A program made the translations under genes and the position numbers. A stretch of 64,000 nucleotides of DNA, from assembly GCF_033807715.1 (NCBI RefSeq), contig NC_084590.1, positions 716,501 to 780,500 on the forward strand, given 5' to 3'. The notes under the pieces were generated by a model. It was given only the letters and a program-made list of their open reading frames with translations, made no database searches and was not told the DNA's origin. This DNA comes from Cololabis saira. Taxonomy: Eukaryota > Chordata > Actinopteri > Beloniformes > Belonidae. Positions 1 through 10,593 of the stretch are shown piece after piece (the stretch's first letter is position 1; every line of letters starts with the position of its first letter).

Positions 1-420
1 TCCCGACCCGGTTCTCGAGTGGGACCTGCGGCCGATCTACCGAACCGGCCGTTAGAGCTCACAAACCCCCTTTGGGTCCCCCGCCTGCGGTGTGACCACC
101 TGCAGCCGCGCATCTGTGTGACGCGTCGGAGATCCCGCAGGCACGGCGGTGCGACTTTGCGCGGTCCGTCGACCCGCTCCTCCGCCCCCCCCCCTCTTTT
201 CACTAAACCCGGTTGCGCGTCAGATCCACGTGGTGTTTCACCGTTGTTTTATCCGTGGTCTGTTGCGTTTTCCGTCATATTTCTCCCACGGCTGCACTGC
301 CGTGATCCGCCTTCCGGGAGGCGTGTTCACGTAGCGCGACGTAGCACGCCCTTCGGGCTACGTGCTTGCGTGACCCGCCCCCAGACCGCGTGACGTGCAG
401 CGTACACTGCTCTGACGCAT
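1..420. other. GC-rich unassigned segment
   Basis: This stretch is rich in G+C and CpG and includes the palindrome-like phrases gtagcgcgac and gtagcacgcc near 330-350. Short open frames cross it, but none carries a motif I recognise and their composition follows the local base bias. It could be the edge of a promoter or an LTR that begins outside the window. No function is assigned. Confidence 0.3.
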
Positions 421-481
421 ACACGCACACACACACACACACACACCCACACACACCCAGACACACACACACACACACACA
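421..481. repeat. (CA)n microsatellite, imperfect
   Basis: Alternating CA dinucleotides are broken by a few CCC and CAG interruptions. This is a simple sequence repeat; peptides read through it are artefacts. Confidence 0.95.
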
Positions 482-559
482 GTCTCCACCCGGAGGATCC
501 GAAGAACTCCTCCTTTTCCTTTTATGATTTCTTGTCTCTGTTTGTGTGATTGAACCATC

Positions 560-1330
560 AGATTTATTCGAAGTGTTGTTTACCAACTGTTTGACACTGG
601 TGTGAATACATTTCTGATCGCAAAAAGTCGTCTCTGTTTATTCTGTGCATGTCTGCCGCCAAGGCTGGGTGACGAAGTGTGTGTTCGGACCTCCCTCCTT
701 CAATTAATAACTGGGTATAGTATTTACTCTGAGACTGATATTCTGCTGTAAAAGTTATCAATTCCTCCGGAGTAAGGCCCGGGGGTGGTGCCCCGACGAG
801 AATTATTATCATTTTGATAATTCAATTTGATAAATGATCCACTTTATTAATTATTAATAATTCTTTAATAGAATTATCATTAGCCTTCGATAACTGGACA
901 GCCAAGCTACCTGAGTTGCACAACATATTTGGTTCGCCCGTGTGACGCTTCAATATTACCAGCTGGTGTCAGATTTGTGTAGAATAACCAAAGATTGATT
1001 TTTGTTTGAACAGGAAATAACTTTGCTACTCCTCCAAGCAATATCTGTGTTTCTCTATTGTTGGTTTAAGTTCTGTCCAGCAGCAACCTCGCTCCACTAG
1101 AGGTGATGCTTGGGTGGTGTTATTTAAGCTCTGTGAATGTATTAGACGGACGTGTTGGTTTTATCACTGTACTATTTCACTTATCCATCGGATTAATAAA
1201 CTTCGATTGGGTCTAATCGAGTTGAACTCTGAGTTTGATTTCTCCGTGATTACTCGTCCAATTAATTTGATTTGTCTTGGTTAAATACCTCCCGTTCAAT
1301 TTAATTCGATCAGTTTTAATCACTCCTATT
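560..1330 (+). promoter_or_regulatory. LTR-like segment with TATA and poly-A signals (tentative)
   Basis: A TATTTAAG box at 1121-1128 is followed 70 bases later by AATAAA at 1195-1200, then a T-rich U5-like stretch. This spacing is typical of the U3-R-U5 arrangement of LTR retroelements. An unrecognised coding region (1870-2837) follows downstream. No second copy of the segment, no clear TG..CA ends and no primer-binding site were found. The LTR reading is therefore an inference, and a cellular promoter is the alternative. Confidence 0.3.
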
Positions 1331-1480
1331 ATTATTATTATTAATTTTTTTTAATTATTTTTTTTTTTTATTAATAATTTTTTTTTTTTTTTTTTTTTTT
1401 GTCAATTAATTTTTTTTTAAATTATTTTTTATTCTTTGATTATTTTTTTATTTTATTTTTTTTTAATTTTTTGGTTCGGG
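1331..1480. repeat. T-rich low-complexity tract
   Basis: Long T runs with ATTATT interruptions. No gene or other signal seen. Confidence 0.9.
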
Positions 1481-1529
1481 TTCTCTTCATTCCCCCTTCC
1501 CTGCTCTACTGTCAGCGTTGCTGCTTCCA

Positions 1530-1800
1530 CATAGGTTATCTAAAGCTCTTTGATGATAACCAGGATCGCAGCTCCTCTCAGGCATAAATCCGAGTGTGTC
1601 CGACTTCCCATGGTCTGTTGTCAGTCTAGTCTTGTTTAAGCTGGATGATAACGTAAGCTGACTTTGTTACTGAACGGTAATATCCTGGCAAACCTTTGAG
1701 CGTTATCCGGTCTCTCATGGTCTGTTGTTGGTCTAAGTTATTCTCAGCTGGGTGAGAACGTGAGCTTGCTTCGTTACTGAGCGTTAATCTGGACTATGAA
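1530..1800 (+). repeat. Diverged direct repeat, about 108 bp period
   Basis: The phrase CATGGTCTGTTG occurs near 1609 and 1717. Each copy is followed by similar sequence: GTCTA, an AGCTGGRTGA(T/G)AACGT motif, then a cgttactgagcg-like end. A partial third copy (gatgataaccagg) lies upstream at about 1550. The repeats sit between the LTR-like segment and the unrecognised coding region, where a leader would lie. Confidence 0.6.
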
Positions 1801-1869
1801 CTGCCGTGTGGTGTAAAGATCAAAAGACTCATCGTATTGGACGCAATAGCCGGTTGAGGTAATAAACGG

Positions 1870-2837
1870 TTGACGAGAAGGAACATTAGGCAATTCTATG
1901 TTCGGTTGAATAAGAAGTACTCGCCCGGTTCCCTTCCGTCCCCGAGAACCCCCGCTTTAGACGCCACGATGAGCAGCCCGGTTACCCACACTACTTCCGG
2001 TTGCATGCACCTAGAGGCGCAAATGGTAGTAGCAGGCCTGATCAAGGCATCCAGGGAAGAACTGAGGGTTATAAACAACCATGACCTGCGAAGAGAGGAT
2101 AACGGAGCTCATTAGCCTTGCCAAGAAACCGTGTAAAAAAGCCTGTGTAGCCGACGTTTTGGGTAAACTGGCGTTGCTAGGGCAACGTAAGGCAGAACTA
2201 CAGGCTGTGGAGCACGGGGAAAACAAACACAAGTGGCGACAAAAATACGAGTGGGAAGTGTTGGCACACTGCGAGTCGCAGGAAGAGATTGAGCGCTTGA
2301 ACGGCCTGCTAAGATTAGGCCCAAGCACGAATCCAAGAAGCTGGTCGAAGCGCCTCAGAGGAGGCGAATAACTTCCATAGTTATGAACGTAACGCTGGTG
2401 ATCGGATACAGGAGTTGATCTCTTTAATTAAGAATTCCCCCAGAGAAGCATTCTTCTCAGATGTGCTTAGTTGTAAAACCCAACTCCAGTCACGTAAGCT
2501 CAGCCGCGTCGAGGACCCCCATGAACAGTCATGGGTGCTCCGTGAGCAAGCACTTAGCCTCCGTGAGAAGTCATTAGACCTCTTTGAGCAGTCGCTTAGG
2601 CTCCGTGAGCAATCGCTGGACCTCCGCGGGCAGTCACTTGACCTCTATGAGCAGTCGCTGGACTCTTGTAACGGGTCCGCTCGAAGCTCCAAGAAAATGG
2701 AGCCACGCTGGGTTGAGAACAAGCATGTGAGCGAGCCACGGCTCGAATCAGAAGTTAAAGTAGATCAAGGGTGCGTCCCAATACTCCCCCTCACCCTCCT
2801 TTTCTTCACTAACCCTAACTTTTGTGCGTTCCCGTGA
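1870..2837 (+). pseudogene. Unrecognised broken coding region with coiled-coil repeats
   Basis: I do not recognise this protein. Three open stretches in successive frames (1870-2115, 2081-2371, about 2367-2837) look like one reading frame broken by two shifts. Two parts resemble each other: ERITELISLAKK at about 2090 and DRIQELISLIKN at about 2400, each followed by a matching DVL...L..RK pattern, suggesting an internal duplication of about 33 residues. The last part holds six or more heptads of the form LREQSLD between about 2530 and 2670, a likely coiled coil. None of the three stretches opens with a good ATG context. The position after an LTR-like segment suggests a gag-like remnant, but no zinc knuckle, protease or reverse transcriptase is visible. 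Confidence 0.4.
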
Positions 2838-3180
2838 AGGTAGTGGTGTCCCAATTCCTCTTTTCACCTAGGGGGAGGGGGCATAACGAAGGCTAGGGGC
2901 TGAGAATAGCCCCTACGGATCGAAGGATTTCAGATGCTGACTTGGCGAGCGAGGGGGTATGAAAATTTCCCAGAATGCTTTTCGTCGTCATTTGCGGACT
3001 GAATCAAAAAAAAAAAAAACATGGAGGACATTTCTTGTTTTTTTGGGAATAAAATCAATATTTTGAGTTAGTTTCTGCATAAAAATGCGTTTTGATTACA
3101 TTTCCTTTTGCAAACCGATATTTTACTTTCATGATATTCACTCAGTGAATGTACATAATCCCTTTTTTGTCCGTTGTTCG
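2838..3180. other. Gap without recognisable gene
   Basis: Mostly A/T-rich sequence with an A run near 3007. A G-rich patch (gggggaggggg) occurs at about 2870. No motif assigned. Confidence 0.5.
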
Positions 3181-3189
3181 CTAAGATCG

Positions 3190-3270
3190 CGCCGGAATAT
3201 GGTTACGTAACCTACGTAAGCGACGCCGTAGGTTACGTAAGCCACGCCGTAGGCTGCGTCTATTTAAAGC
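3190..3270 (+). promoter_or_regulatory. Promoter with TATTTAAAG and repeated ACGCCGTAGG motifs
   Basis: Two ACGCCGTAGG motifs and several TACGTAA/TTACGTAA boxes precede a TATA-like TATTTAAAG at about 3260. The first coding exon of the Myb/SANT gene starts about 55 bases later. The motif also occurs inside the MITE at 11363-11492 and, as its reverse complement, in the fragment at 47123, which hints at a common transposon family. Confidence 0.5.
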
Positions 3271-3315
3271 TCGCCGACCGAGGAAAAGGAAAAAGGAAAC
3301 GTTTTTTTGAGTCAA

Positions 3316-3965
3316 ATGGCGACCCGCAAAGAGCAGGAGGATATTGAAAAGAAAACGCACAAATGTAAGTATAATGTCCCATGGAATTTAAAAAAAAAGT
3401 TTTGTAATCACAGTGCTTTTGTATGTTTGTATGAACATTACATAGAAATCCAGGGTAGATAACATTGCCGTGTCCTGTTAACTACTCGTTAACTCTCATA
3501 TTTTCTACAAATTTGTTGGATATTTCACATTACTATAAGGCAGCAACGTTATTTGGGGGGGGGTTACGAAGTAATAACGTTGCTTGCTGCCTTGTTATCA
3601 TAGTTCAAACTTTTTTTTTTTTTCTTTTTTTTTTACGAGGACGTTTGTGCATTGCAGTAATCACATTTCATTCAGGACTCCGGATCAGGTCCGACACCTA
3701 ATAAGCTTTAGGATTACCAACGAGGAGAATTTTACAAAGAAGAAATATGCTGCTAAACCACTGTGGGAGTGAGTGATCTAGCTATCTGCTTGCAGAATAT
3801 CTGTGATGGGGTCCTTAACCATGGTATAACTACTATTCATCACTGAAAATCTTAAAAAAGAATATAAGGTAAGCAATGGTTATGGTAAGTAATATTATCT
3901 GCTGAAGAGATGATGCTTAACAAAAAAAAAATACATGTAAAGTATTTATCAATAATCTTCTGTAA

Positions 3966-4056
<91 letters not shown>

Positions 4057-4824
4057 TCCGAGACAGACAGTGGGGAGGCCACAGCAGCCTCATGGCCTTT
4101 CTACAAAGAGATGCATGAGGTTTTGGGGTCCAGACCTTCAATCCAGCCTCCATGTTTGTTGGCGTCTTATGAAGATCCCTCGCAAATACTCATGGTAAGT
4201 TTAGCAGTAAAAAAGCACAATCTTATTCCCCAGTCCTTCTTCCTATAGCTAGCTTGTGCTACGACCGGTGGTTCTCTAACTGTTATTTTCTTCTTGTCCT
4301 CTCTGACAAATTCAGAGGAAAGCACAGAGGTAATTTTTATTTATACAGTGATAATGAACCTGGTATGATGTTGTGGGTGTGTATGATAGTCCATTCATGT
4401 GTGTAATCAACATGTGTATCCATCTTTTTTTTATCTCAGAACACTTTGGAAGACGCCAGCACATCGGCCTCAAGCTCTGCCTCACCAGCTGGAAGAGGAA
4501 GCTGGAAGCTTCAGGCATCAGGTCCACTTTCCCCCCGATCCCCCCAAAAAAAGAAACTCTATGCAGGACTTCTTTCAAGCTGAGGCCGCCAAAGAAGACA
4601 GAAGATGTCAAAAGAATGAAGAACACATGGACAGGTTCCTGAACCTTTTAGAGAAAATGGTGGACCAGACACCTCATCAGCAGTAGCAGCACATACACTG
4701 CAAATTTTTTTTTTTGTAAATATTTCTGTGCAAATTTTTTTATATGGAACAACACCTTTCTTTGTTTTGCGTGCAATGTTTACTTTTTTCTTTTTAAAAA
4801 TTGTATTTGAATATAGCAAATAAA
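3316..4824 (+). pseudogene. Myb/SANT-like DNA-binding protein, spliced and decayed
   Basis: Exons can be traced by splice signals: 3316-3364 (starts MATRKEQEDIEKKTHK, donor GTAAGT), 3676-3768 (RHLISFRITNEENFTKKKYA, donor GTGAGT), 3796-3868 (ends ENLKKEYK, donor GTAAGC), 4063-4194 (SWPFYKEMHEVLG, donor GTAAGT), a possible 14-base exon 4316-4329, and a last exon 4440-4686 ending MVDQTPHQQ. AATAAA lies at 4819-4824. The pattern of W, FTKKK..A, ENLKK.YK and WPFYKEMHEVLG fits the Myb/SANT-like domain of PIF/Harbinger partner proteins and their relatives. Two lesions are visible. The exon 2 acceptor appears to lack one base, so joining exon 1 gives TGA, and exon 3 has an in-frame TAA at 3827-3829. 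A (GT)n expansion abuts the acceptor of the fourth exon. Probably a non-functional transposon gene. Confidence 0.65.
3969..4053. repeat. (GT)n microsatellite
   Basis: About 42 uninterrupted GT units sit immediately upstream of an exon of the Myb/SANT pseudogene, occupying the place where its polypyrimidine tract would be. Confidence 0.98.
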
Positions 4825-5109
4825 GCCTTTTTTTACTGCAGATTCTCCTCTCCCTATTATTTTACTATTGATCTCGTTGTACAGTTTATAATTTGAGACA
4901 TTACCTTACTTTGAGAAACCCCAGAAGAGAAAACTGTTGTGTAACAAGTTTTATTAGACAATTTAAAAGTATTTCCAAGTGAGTAAAACCACACAAATAC
5001 AAAACTATTTACACATATGCACGATATGAGCAAAACCCACATAACCGAGCATTAATTTCAGCAAATTTCTTAACAGGCGTTATTTGGATAAACTGAGCCC
5101 TGGTTGCGG
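4825..5109. other. Gap, possible 3' end of a convergent gene
   Basis: No coding sequence recognised. TTTATT at about 4951 would be a reverse-strand AATAAA, so a convergent transcript could end here, as in paired Harbinger genes. This is only a suggestion. Confidence 0.25.
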
Positions 5110-5787
5110 ATCACTGTCTGGGAGTCGAACCGGGGACCTTGCTGTCTGGGAGTCGAACCGGGGACCTTGCTGTCTGGGAGTCGAACCGGGGACCTTCTTG
5201 CTGTCTGGGAGTCGAACCGGGGACCTTCTTGCTGTCTGGGAGTTGAACCGGGGACCTTCTTGCTGTCTGGGAGTCGAACCGGGGACCTTTTGGCTGTCTG
5301 GGAGTTGAACCGGGGACCTTCTTGCTGTCTGGGAGTCGAACCGGGGACCTTCTTGCTGTCTGGGAGTCGAACCGGGGACCTTCTTGCTGTCTGGGAGTCG
5401 AACCGGGGACCTTGCTGTCTGGGAGTCGAACCGGGGACCTTGCTGTCTGGGAGTCGAACCGGGGACCTTCTTGCTGTCTGGGAGTAGAACCGGGGACCTT
5501 ATGGCTGTCTGGGAGTTGAACCGGGGACCTTCCTGCTGTCTGGGAGTTGAACCGGGGACCTTCTTGCTGTCTGGGAGTCGAACCGGGGACCTTCTTGCTG
5601 TCTGGGAGTCGAACCGGGGACCTTCTTGCTGTTTGGGAGTCGAACCGGGGACCTTATGGCTGTCTGGGAGTTGAACCGGGGACCTTTTGGCTGTCTGGGA
5701 GTTGAACCGGGGACCTTCTTGCTGTTTGGGAGTCGAACCGGGGACCTTATGGCTGTCTGGGAGTTGAACCGGGGACCTTCTTGCTGT
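5110..5787 (-). repeat. 22-copy minisatellite built on a pol III B box
   Basis: The unit is 31 bp, with some 28-bp variants lacking CTT. The GGGGACC core occurs 22 times between about 5133 and 5776. Read on the minus strand, units contain GGTTCGACTCC or GGTTCAACTCC, matching the RNA polymerase III B-box consensus GGTTCGANNCC. The array joins directly to the tRNA-like head at 5788-5835, where the phrase CAGCAAGAAGGTCCCCGG is shared. The array therefore arose by tandem copying of the B-box half of a tRNA-derived SINE. Confidence 0.85.
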
Positions 5788-5835
5788 GAGGCAGCAGTAC
5801 TCACCACCAAGCCCCCGCGCTGCCCAGGGTTAATA
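5788..5835 (-). mobile_element. tRNA-like SINE head (A-box region)
   Basis: On the minus strand this reads GCTTGGTGGTGAGTACTGCTG (A-box-like) followed by CCTCACAGCAAGAAGG and then the first B box of the array. This is the layout of the widespread vertebrate tRNA-derived SINE heads of the TGGTTAGCACTG...GGTTCGA type. No tRNA cloverleaf or poly-A tail is seen, so it is a fragment. Confidence 0.6.
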
Positions 5836-6654
5836 CAATTGTGGATAAATAAGATAAATCTACTGAATGTTTCTACAAGGCAACTTCTTTCATTTGCAGA
5901 GGCCACCACAGCGGGTCACTGCTTTCTGTACGTTGTTTGGTGTCGTTTTGTGTTTGTTTGTTATTTATGTTTTACACCAAATCCCCTCCTGACACATCTA
6001 CATATTGCTATTTTTTGTGGCTTGCAACACTTTCCCCATTCACACCATTAGCTTTCATACCTGTCAAGTTTTGGATTTAAAAATGAGGGAAATGTTCCAG
6101 CGTCCCACCAGCCCAACCGAGGTCCCGTATTACATTTTAAGATGTGTTTACCAGAAATATATAACGACCTGTCAACCTCTTACAAACTACAACTAGGTGC
6201 TCAGAATCTCAGAAATGTTGTGTGGACATTCTTATGTATGTAATTCCTATAATAGAGAATAAATTAAAACACAAAAGGGAATTAAATGACATTCATTTAT
6301 TTGACATATTTCAGTTTATTTACATATTGATTTTCTTCAAGTTAAATATTTACATTTTCTTTTTAATTTGTCATTTCCACTCATGTTTCTCTGTTATTCG
6401 CTGACGGGTCATACAGATGTGCAAGGCTAGTGCCAACTCAGTTAGGAGAGGAACAAGAATGCTTTTTTAAAATGATTAGATTATAATAGGGGATAAACTA
6501 ATGCTGTAGGAGGGCAGGATGGAGATGTTTGGCACTGGGGCACAAAAGATGCTGCTAGATGTCAGGCTGTTTACCCTTTCACTTGGCTTTCTCTGACAAA
6601 GTTACATTTCTTTTTAAAAACTTACTTTGAATGAAAAGTAATATATATATAATA
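5836..6654. other. Gap without recognisable gene
   Basis: A/T-rich sequence. Short frames such as one near 6005-6196 show no known domain. Possibly decayed transposon sequence. Confidence 0.4.
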
Positions 6655-6904
6655 ATCAAAGTTTAGTTTAGTTTATTTGCACATAAAACAGAACCTGTAT
6701 AAACAGTAAAAACAATGGTCAAATGAAGCATTGTGCAGGAGAGGTGGAAGCCAAAAAGGCTTATGAAAATGCCTCCCCTTTATAAAACAAACATAACAAC
6801 AATAACAACAGCAGTAACAGCAGCAGTAGTAGTGTGGCACATAGGATATTCATATATATATACACTGATACAAATATCTTGCTTGATCTACTTAAAAAAA
6901 TGAA
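6655..6904. other. Probable LINE-end fragment with AAC/CAG microsatellite
   Basis: The phrase tagtttagtttatttgcac resembles ends of fish LINEs. It is followed at 6785-6835 by an AAC/CAG-rich simple repeat. Family not assigned. Confidence 0.3.
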
Positions 6905-7217
6905 AGGGAAAAGATCAGCGCTCACCTCGGCTCCATGTCATTGACAGCTACAAATCAAGCCAGAAATCTTGGTGTAATTATTGACACAGACCTGAACTTC
7001 AACAGCCATCTAAAGTTTATCACTAAATCTGCCTATTACCACCTAAAAACATTGCTATAATTAAGGGGATTCTGTCTAAACAAGACATGGAAAAACTTAT
7101 TCATGCATTCATTTTCAGTAGGTTGGATTATTGCAATGGCATCTTTACAGGCCTTAACAAGAAATCTATCAGGCAGCTGCAGCTGATCCAGAACGCTGAG
7201 ACAGAGTCCTTACAAAC

Positions 7218-10003
7218 ACCAGGAAACTGGACCACATTACACCAGGAAACTGGACCATATTACACCAGGAAACTGGATCATATTACACCAGGAAACTGGA
7301 CCATATTACACCAGGAAACTGGACCATATTACACCAGGAAACTGGACCATATTACACCAGGAAACTGGACCATATTACACCAGGAAACTGGACCATATTA
7401 CACCAGGAAACTGGACTACATTACACCAGGAAACTGGATCATATTACACCAGGAAACTGGACCATATTACACCAGGAAACTGGACCATATTACACCAGGA
7501 AACTGGACCATATTACACCAGGAAACTGGACCATATTACACCAGGAAACTGGACCATATTACACCAGGAAACTGGACCATATTACACCAGGAAACTGGAC
7601 CACATTACACCAGGAAACTGGACCATATTATACCACGAAACTGGACCATATTACACCAGGAAACTGGACCACATTACACCAGGAAACTGGACCACATTAC
7701 ACCAGGAAACTGGACCATATTACACCAGGAAACTGGACCATATTACACCAGGAAACTGGACCACATTACACCAGGAAACTGGACCATATTACACCAGGAA
7801 ACTGGACCACATTACACCAGGAAACTGGACCACATTACACCAGGGAACTGGACCACATTAGACCAGGAAACTGGACCATATTACACCAGGAAACTGGACC
7901 ATATTACACCAGGAAACTGGACCATATTACACCAGGAAACTGGACCATATTACACCAGGAAACTGGACCATATTACACCAGGAAACTGGACCACATTACA
8001 CCAGGAAACTGGACCACATTACACCAGGAAACTGGACCATATTACACCAGGAAACTGGACCATATTACACCAGGAAACTGGACCACATTACACCAGGAAA
8101 CTGGACCATATTACACCAGGAAACTGGACTACATTACACCAGGAAACTGGACCATATTACACCAGGAAACTGGACCATATTACACCACGAAACTGGACCA
8201 TATTACACCAGGAAACTGGACCATATTACACCAGGAAACTGGAACATATTACACCAGGAAACTGGACCATATTACACCAGGAAACTGGACCACATTACAC
8301 CAGGAAACTGGACCATATTACACCAGGAAACTGGACTACATTACACCAGGAAACTGGACCATATTACATCAGGAAACTGGACCATATTACACCACGAAAC
8401 TGGACCATATTACACCAGGAAACTGGAACATATTACACCAGGAAACTGGACCATATTACACCAGGAAACTGGACCACATTACACCAGGAAACTGGACCAT
8501 ATTACACCAGGAAACTGGACTACATTACACCAGGAAACTGGACCATATTACATCAGGAAACTGGACCATATTACACCACGAAACTGGACCACATTACACC
8601 AGGAAACTGGACTATATTACACCAGGAAACTGGACCATATTACACCAGGAAACTGGACCATATTACACCAGGAAACTGGACCACATTACACCAGGAAACT
8701 GGACCATATTATACCACGAAACTGGACCATATTACACCAGGAAACTGGACCATATTACACCACGAAACTGGACCATATTACACCAGGAAACTGGACCACA
8801 TTACACCAGGAAACTGGACCATATTACACCAGGAAACTGGACTACATTACACCAGGAAACTGGACCATATTACATCAGGAAACTGGACCATATTACACCA
8901 CGAAACTGGACCACATTACACCAGGAAACTGGACTATATTACACCAGGAAACTGGACCATATTACACCAGGAAACTGGACCATATTACACCAGGAAACTG
9001 GACCACATTACACCAGGAAACTGGACCATATTACACCAGGAAACTGGACCACATTACACCAGGAAACTGGACCATATTACACCAGGAAACTGTACTACAT
9101 TACACCAGGAAACTGGACCATATTACATCAGGAAACTGGACCATATTACACCACGAAACTGGACCACATTACACCAGGAAACTGGACTATATTACCCCAG
9201 GAAACTGGACCATATTACACCAGGAAACTGGACCATATTACACCAGGAAACTGGACCATATTACACCAGGAAACTGGACCATATTACACCAGGAAACTGG
9301 ACCACATTACACCAGGAAACTGGACCATATTACACCAGGAAACTGGACCACATTACACCAGGAAACTGGACCATATTACACCAGGAAACTGGACCACATT
9401 ACACCAGGAAACTGGACCATATTACACCAGGAAACTGGACCACATTACACCAGGAAACTGGACCACATTACACCAGGAAACTGGACCACATTACACCAGG
9501 AAACTGGACCATATTACACCAGGAAACTGGACCATATTACACCAGGAAACTGGACTACATTACACCAGGAAACTGGACCATATTACACCAGGAAACTGGA
9601 CCATATTACACCAGGAAACTGGACCATATTACACCAGGAAACTAGACCATATTACACCAGGAAACTGGACCATATTACACCAGGAAACTGGACCATATTA
9701 CACCAGGAAACTGGGCCATATTACACCAGGAAACTGGACCATATTACACCAGGAAACTGGACCATATTACACCAGGAAACTGGACCATATTACACCAGGA
9801 AATTGGACCACATTACACCAGGAAACTGGACCACATTACACCAGGAAACTGGACCATATTACACCAGGAAACTGGACCATATTACACCAGGAAACTGGAC
9901 CATATTACACCAGGAAACTGGACCATATTACACCAGGAAACTAGACCATATTACACCAGGAAACTGGACCATATTACACCAGGAAACTGGACCATATTAC
10001 ACC
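7218..10003 (+). repeat. 23-bp minisatellite, about 121 copies, inside LINE ORF2
   Basis: The unit ACCAGGAAACTGGACCATATTAC is repeated for 2,786 bp with few indels. Variants (CACATT, TACCACG, ACATCAGG, GGACTAC) mark higher-order blocks: ACATCAGG recurs at 8365, 8550, 8872 and 9125, spaced by about 184, 322 and 253 bp, that is 8, 14 and 11 units. The seed is the LINE codons for TRKLDHITP, which are intact on both flanks. Because 23 is not a multiple of 3, an open frame cycles with a 23-residue period for 852 codons from 7087; that frame is an artefact of the repeat. Confidence 0.97.
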
Positions 10004-10109
10004 GGTCATGAAATCACTACACTGGCTTCCAATGATTCAAAGGATAGAATTTAAAATCTTACTGCTGGTCTACAAAGATCTGAATGGTCTTGGACCAAAA
10101 TACATGGTT

Positions 10110-10201
10110 GATCTGTTAGTTCCTATGAAGCTCCCAGACCCCTGAGGTTCATCTGGATCTGTTAGTTCCTATGAAGCTCCCAGACCCCTGAGGTTCATCT
10201 G
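10110..10201 (+). repeat. 46-bp tandem duplication in the LINE
   Basis: The block beginning GATCTGTTAGTTCC is present twice in direct tandem, at 10110 and 10156, just downstream of the 23-bp array. Confidence 0.9.
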
Positions 10202-10593
10202 GATCTGGTTTGTTGTGGTTCCAGAACCAGAACCAAGCAAGATGAGGCAGCGTTCAGTTATTCTGCTCCTCACCGGTGGAACAAACTTCCTGTAGACCTG
10301 ATGTCTGCTCCAACTGTCAGCTCCTTTAAATCAGGCCTAAAACCATTACTGGTTACTGAAGCGTACTCCTAAATTAAATACTTACCTGCTGTACTCTACT
10401 GCCCTTATTTTTAACAGCTTGCGTTTTTTATTATTTTACTTCTTTTCTTATCATCTTATTCATAATTGTATTCTTATTTGTTATTTACTGTCTAATTGTG
10501 TCTTGCCGCTTTTAATGTCAATGTAAAGCACTTTGAATTACCTTGTGTTGAATTATGCTATATAAATAAACTTGCCTTGCCTTGCCTTGCCTT

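Larger units (their letters stand above)
6905..10593 (+). mobile_element. L2/Maui-like LINE, 3' part
   Basis: The sequence reads as the C-terminal part of an L2-type ORF2: ARNLGVIIDTDLNFNSHLK near 6970, HAFIFSRLDYCNGIF near 7105, then after a huge tandem expansion MKSLHWLPMIQRIEFKILL near 10010. The 3' end is typical of L2, with tataaataaacttgccttgcc tailing into CTTGC repeats at 10571-10593. Endonuclease and the catalytic YADD part are missing, so it is 5' truncated. The coding frame contains a stop near 7060. A second 46-bp tandem duplication lies at 10110-10201. Confidence 0.85.

Noticed and set aside
19..393. Coding region at the window start
   Set aside because: Only composition supports it. 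Competing frames exist on both strands and no motif is visible.
3852..4198. Histidine/threonine or cysteine/valine repeat proteins
   Set aside because: Readings of the GT microsatellite.
5110..5787. CRISPR-like array of about 31-bp repeats
   Set aside because: The units abut without unique spacers, the context is eukaryotic transposons, and the unit is explained by the SINE B box.
5110..5835. tRNA gene
   Set aside because: Only A-box-like and B-box sequences are present. No acceptor stem, anticodon arm or CCA-side pairing can be drawn.
7087..9645. An 852-codon open frame that could be read as a large repeat protein
   Set aside because: It is the translation of the 23-bp minisatellite within a decayed LINE. 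The period of 23 residues is dictated by the DNA repeat, and there is no promoter or independent start.
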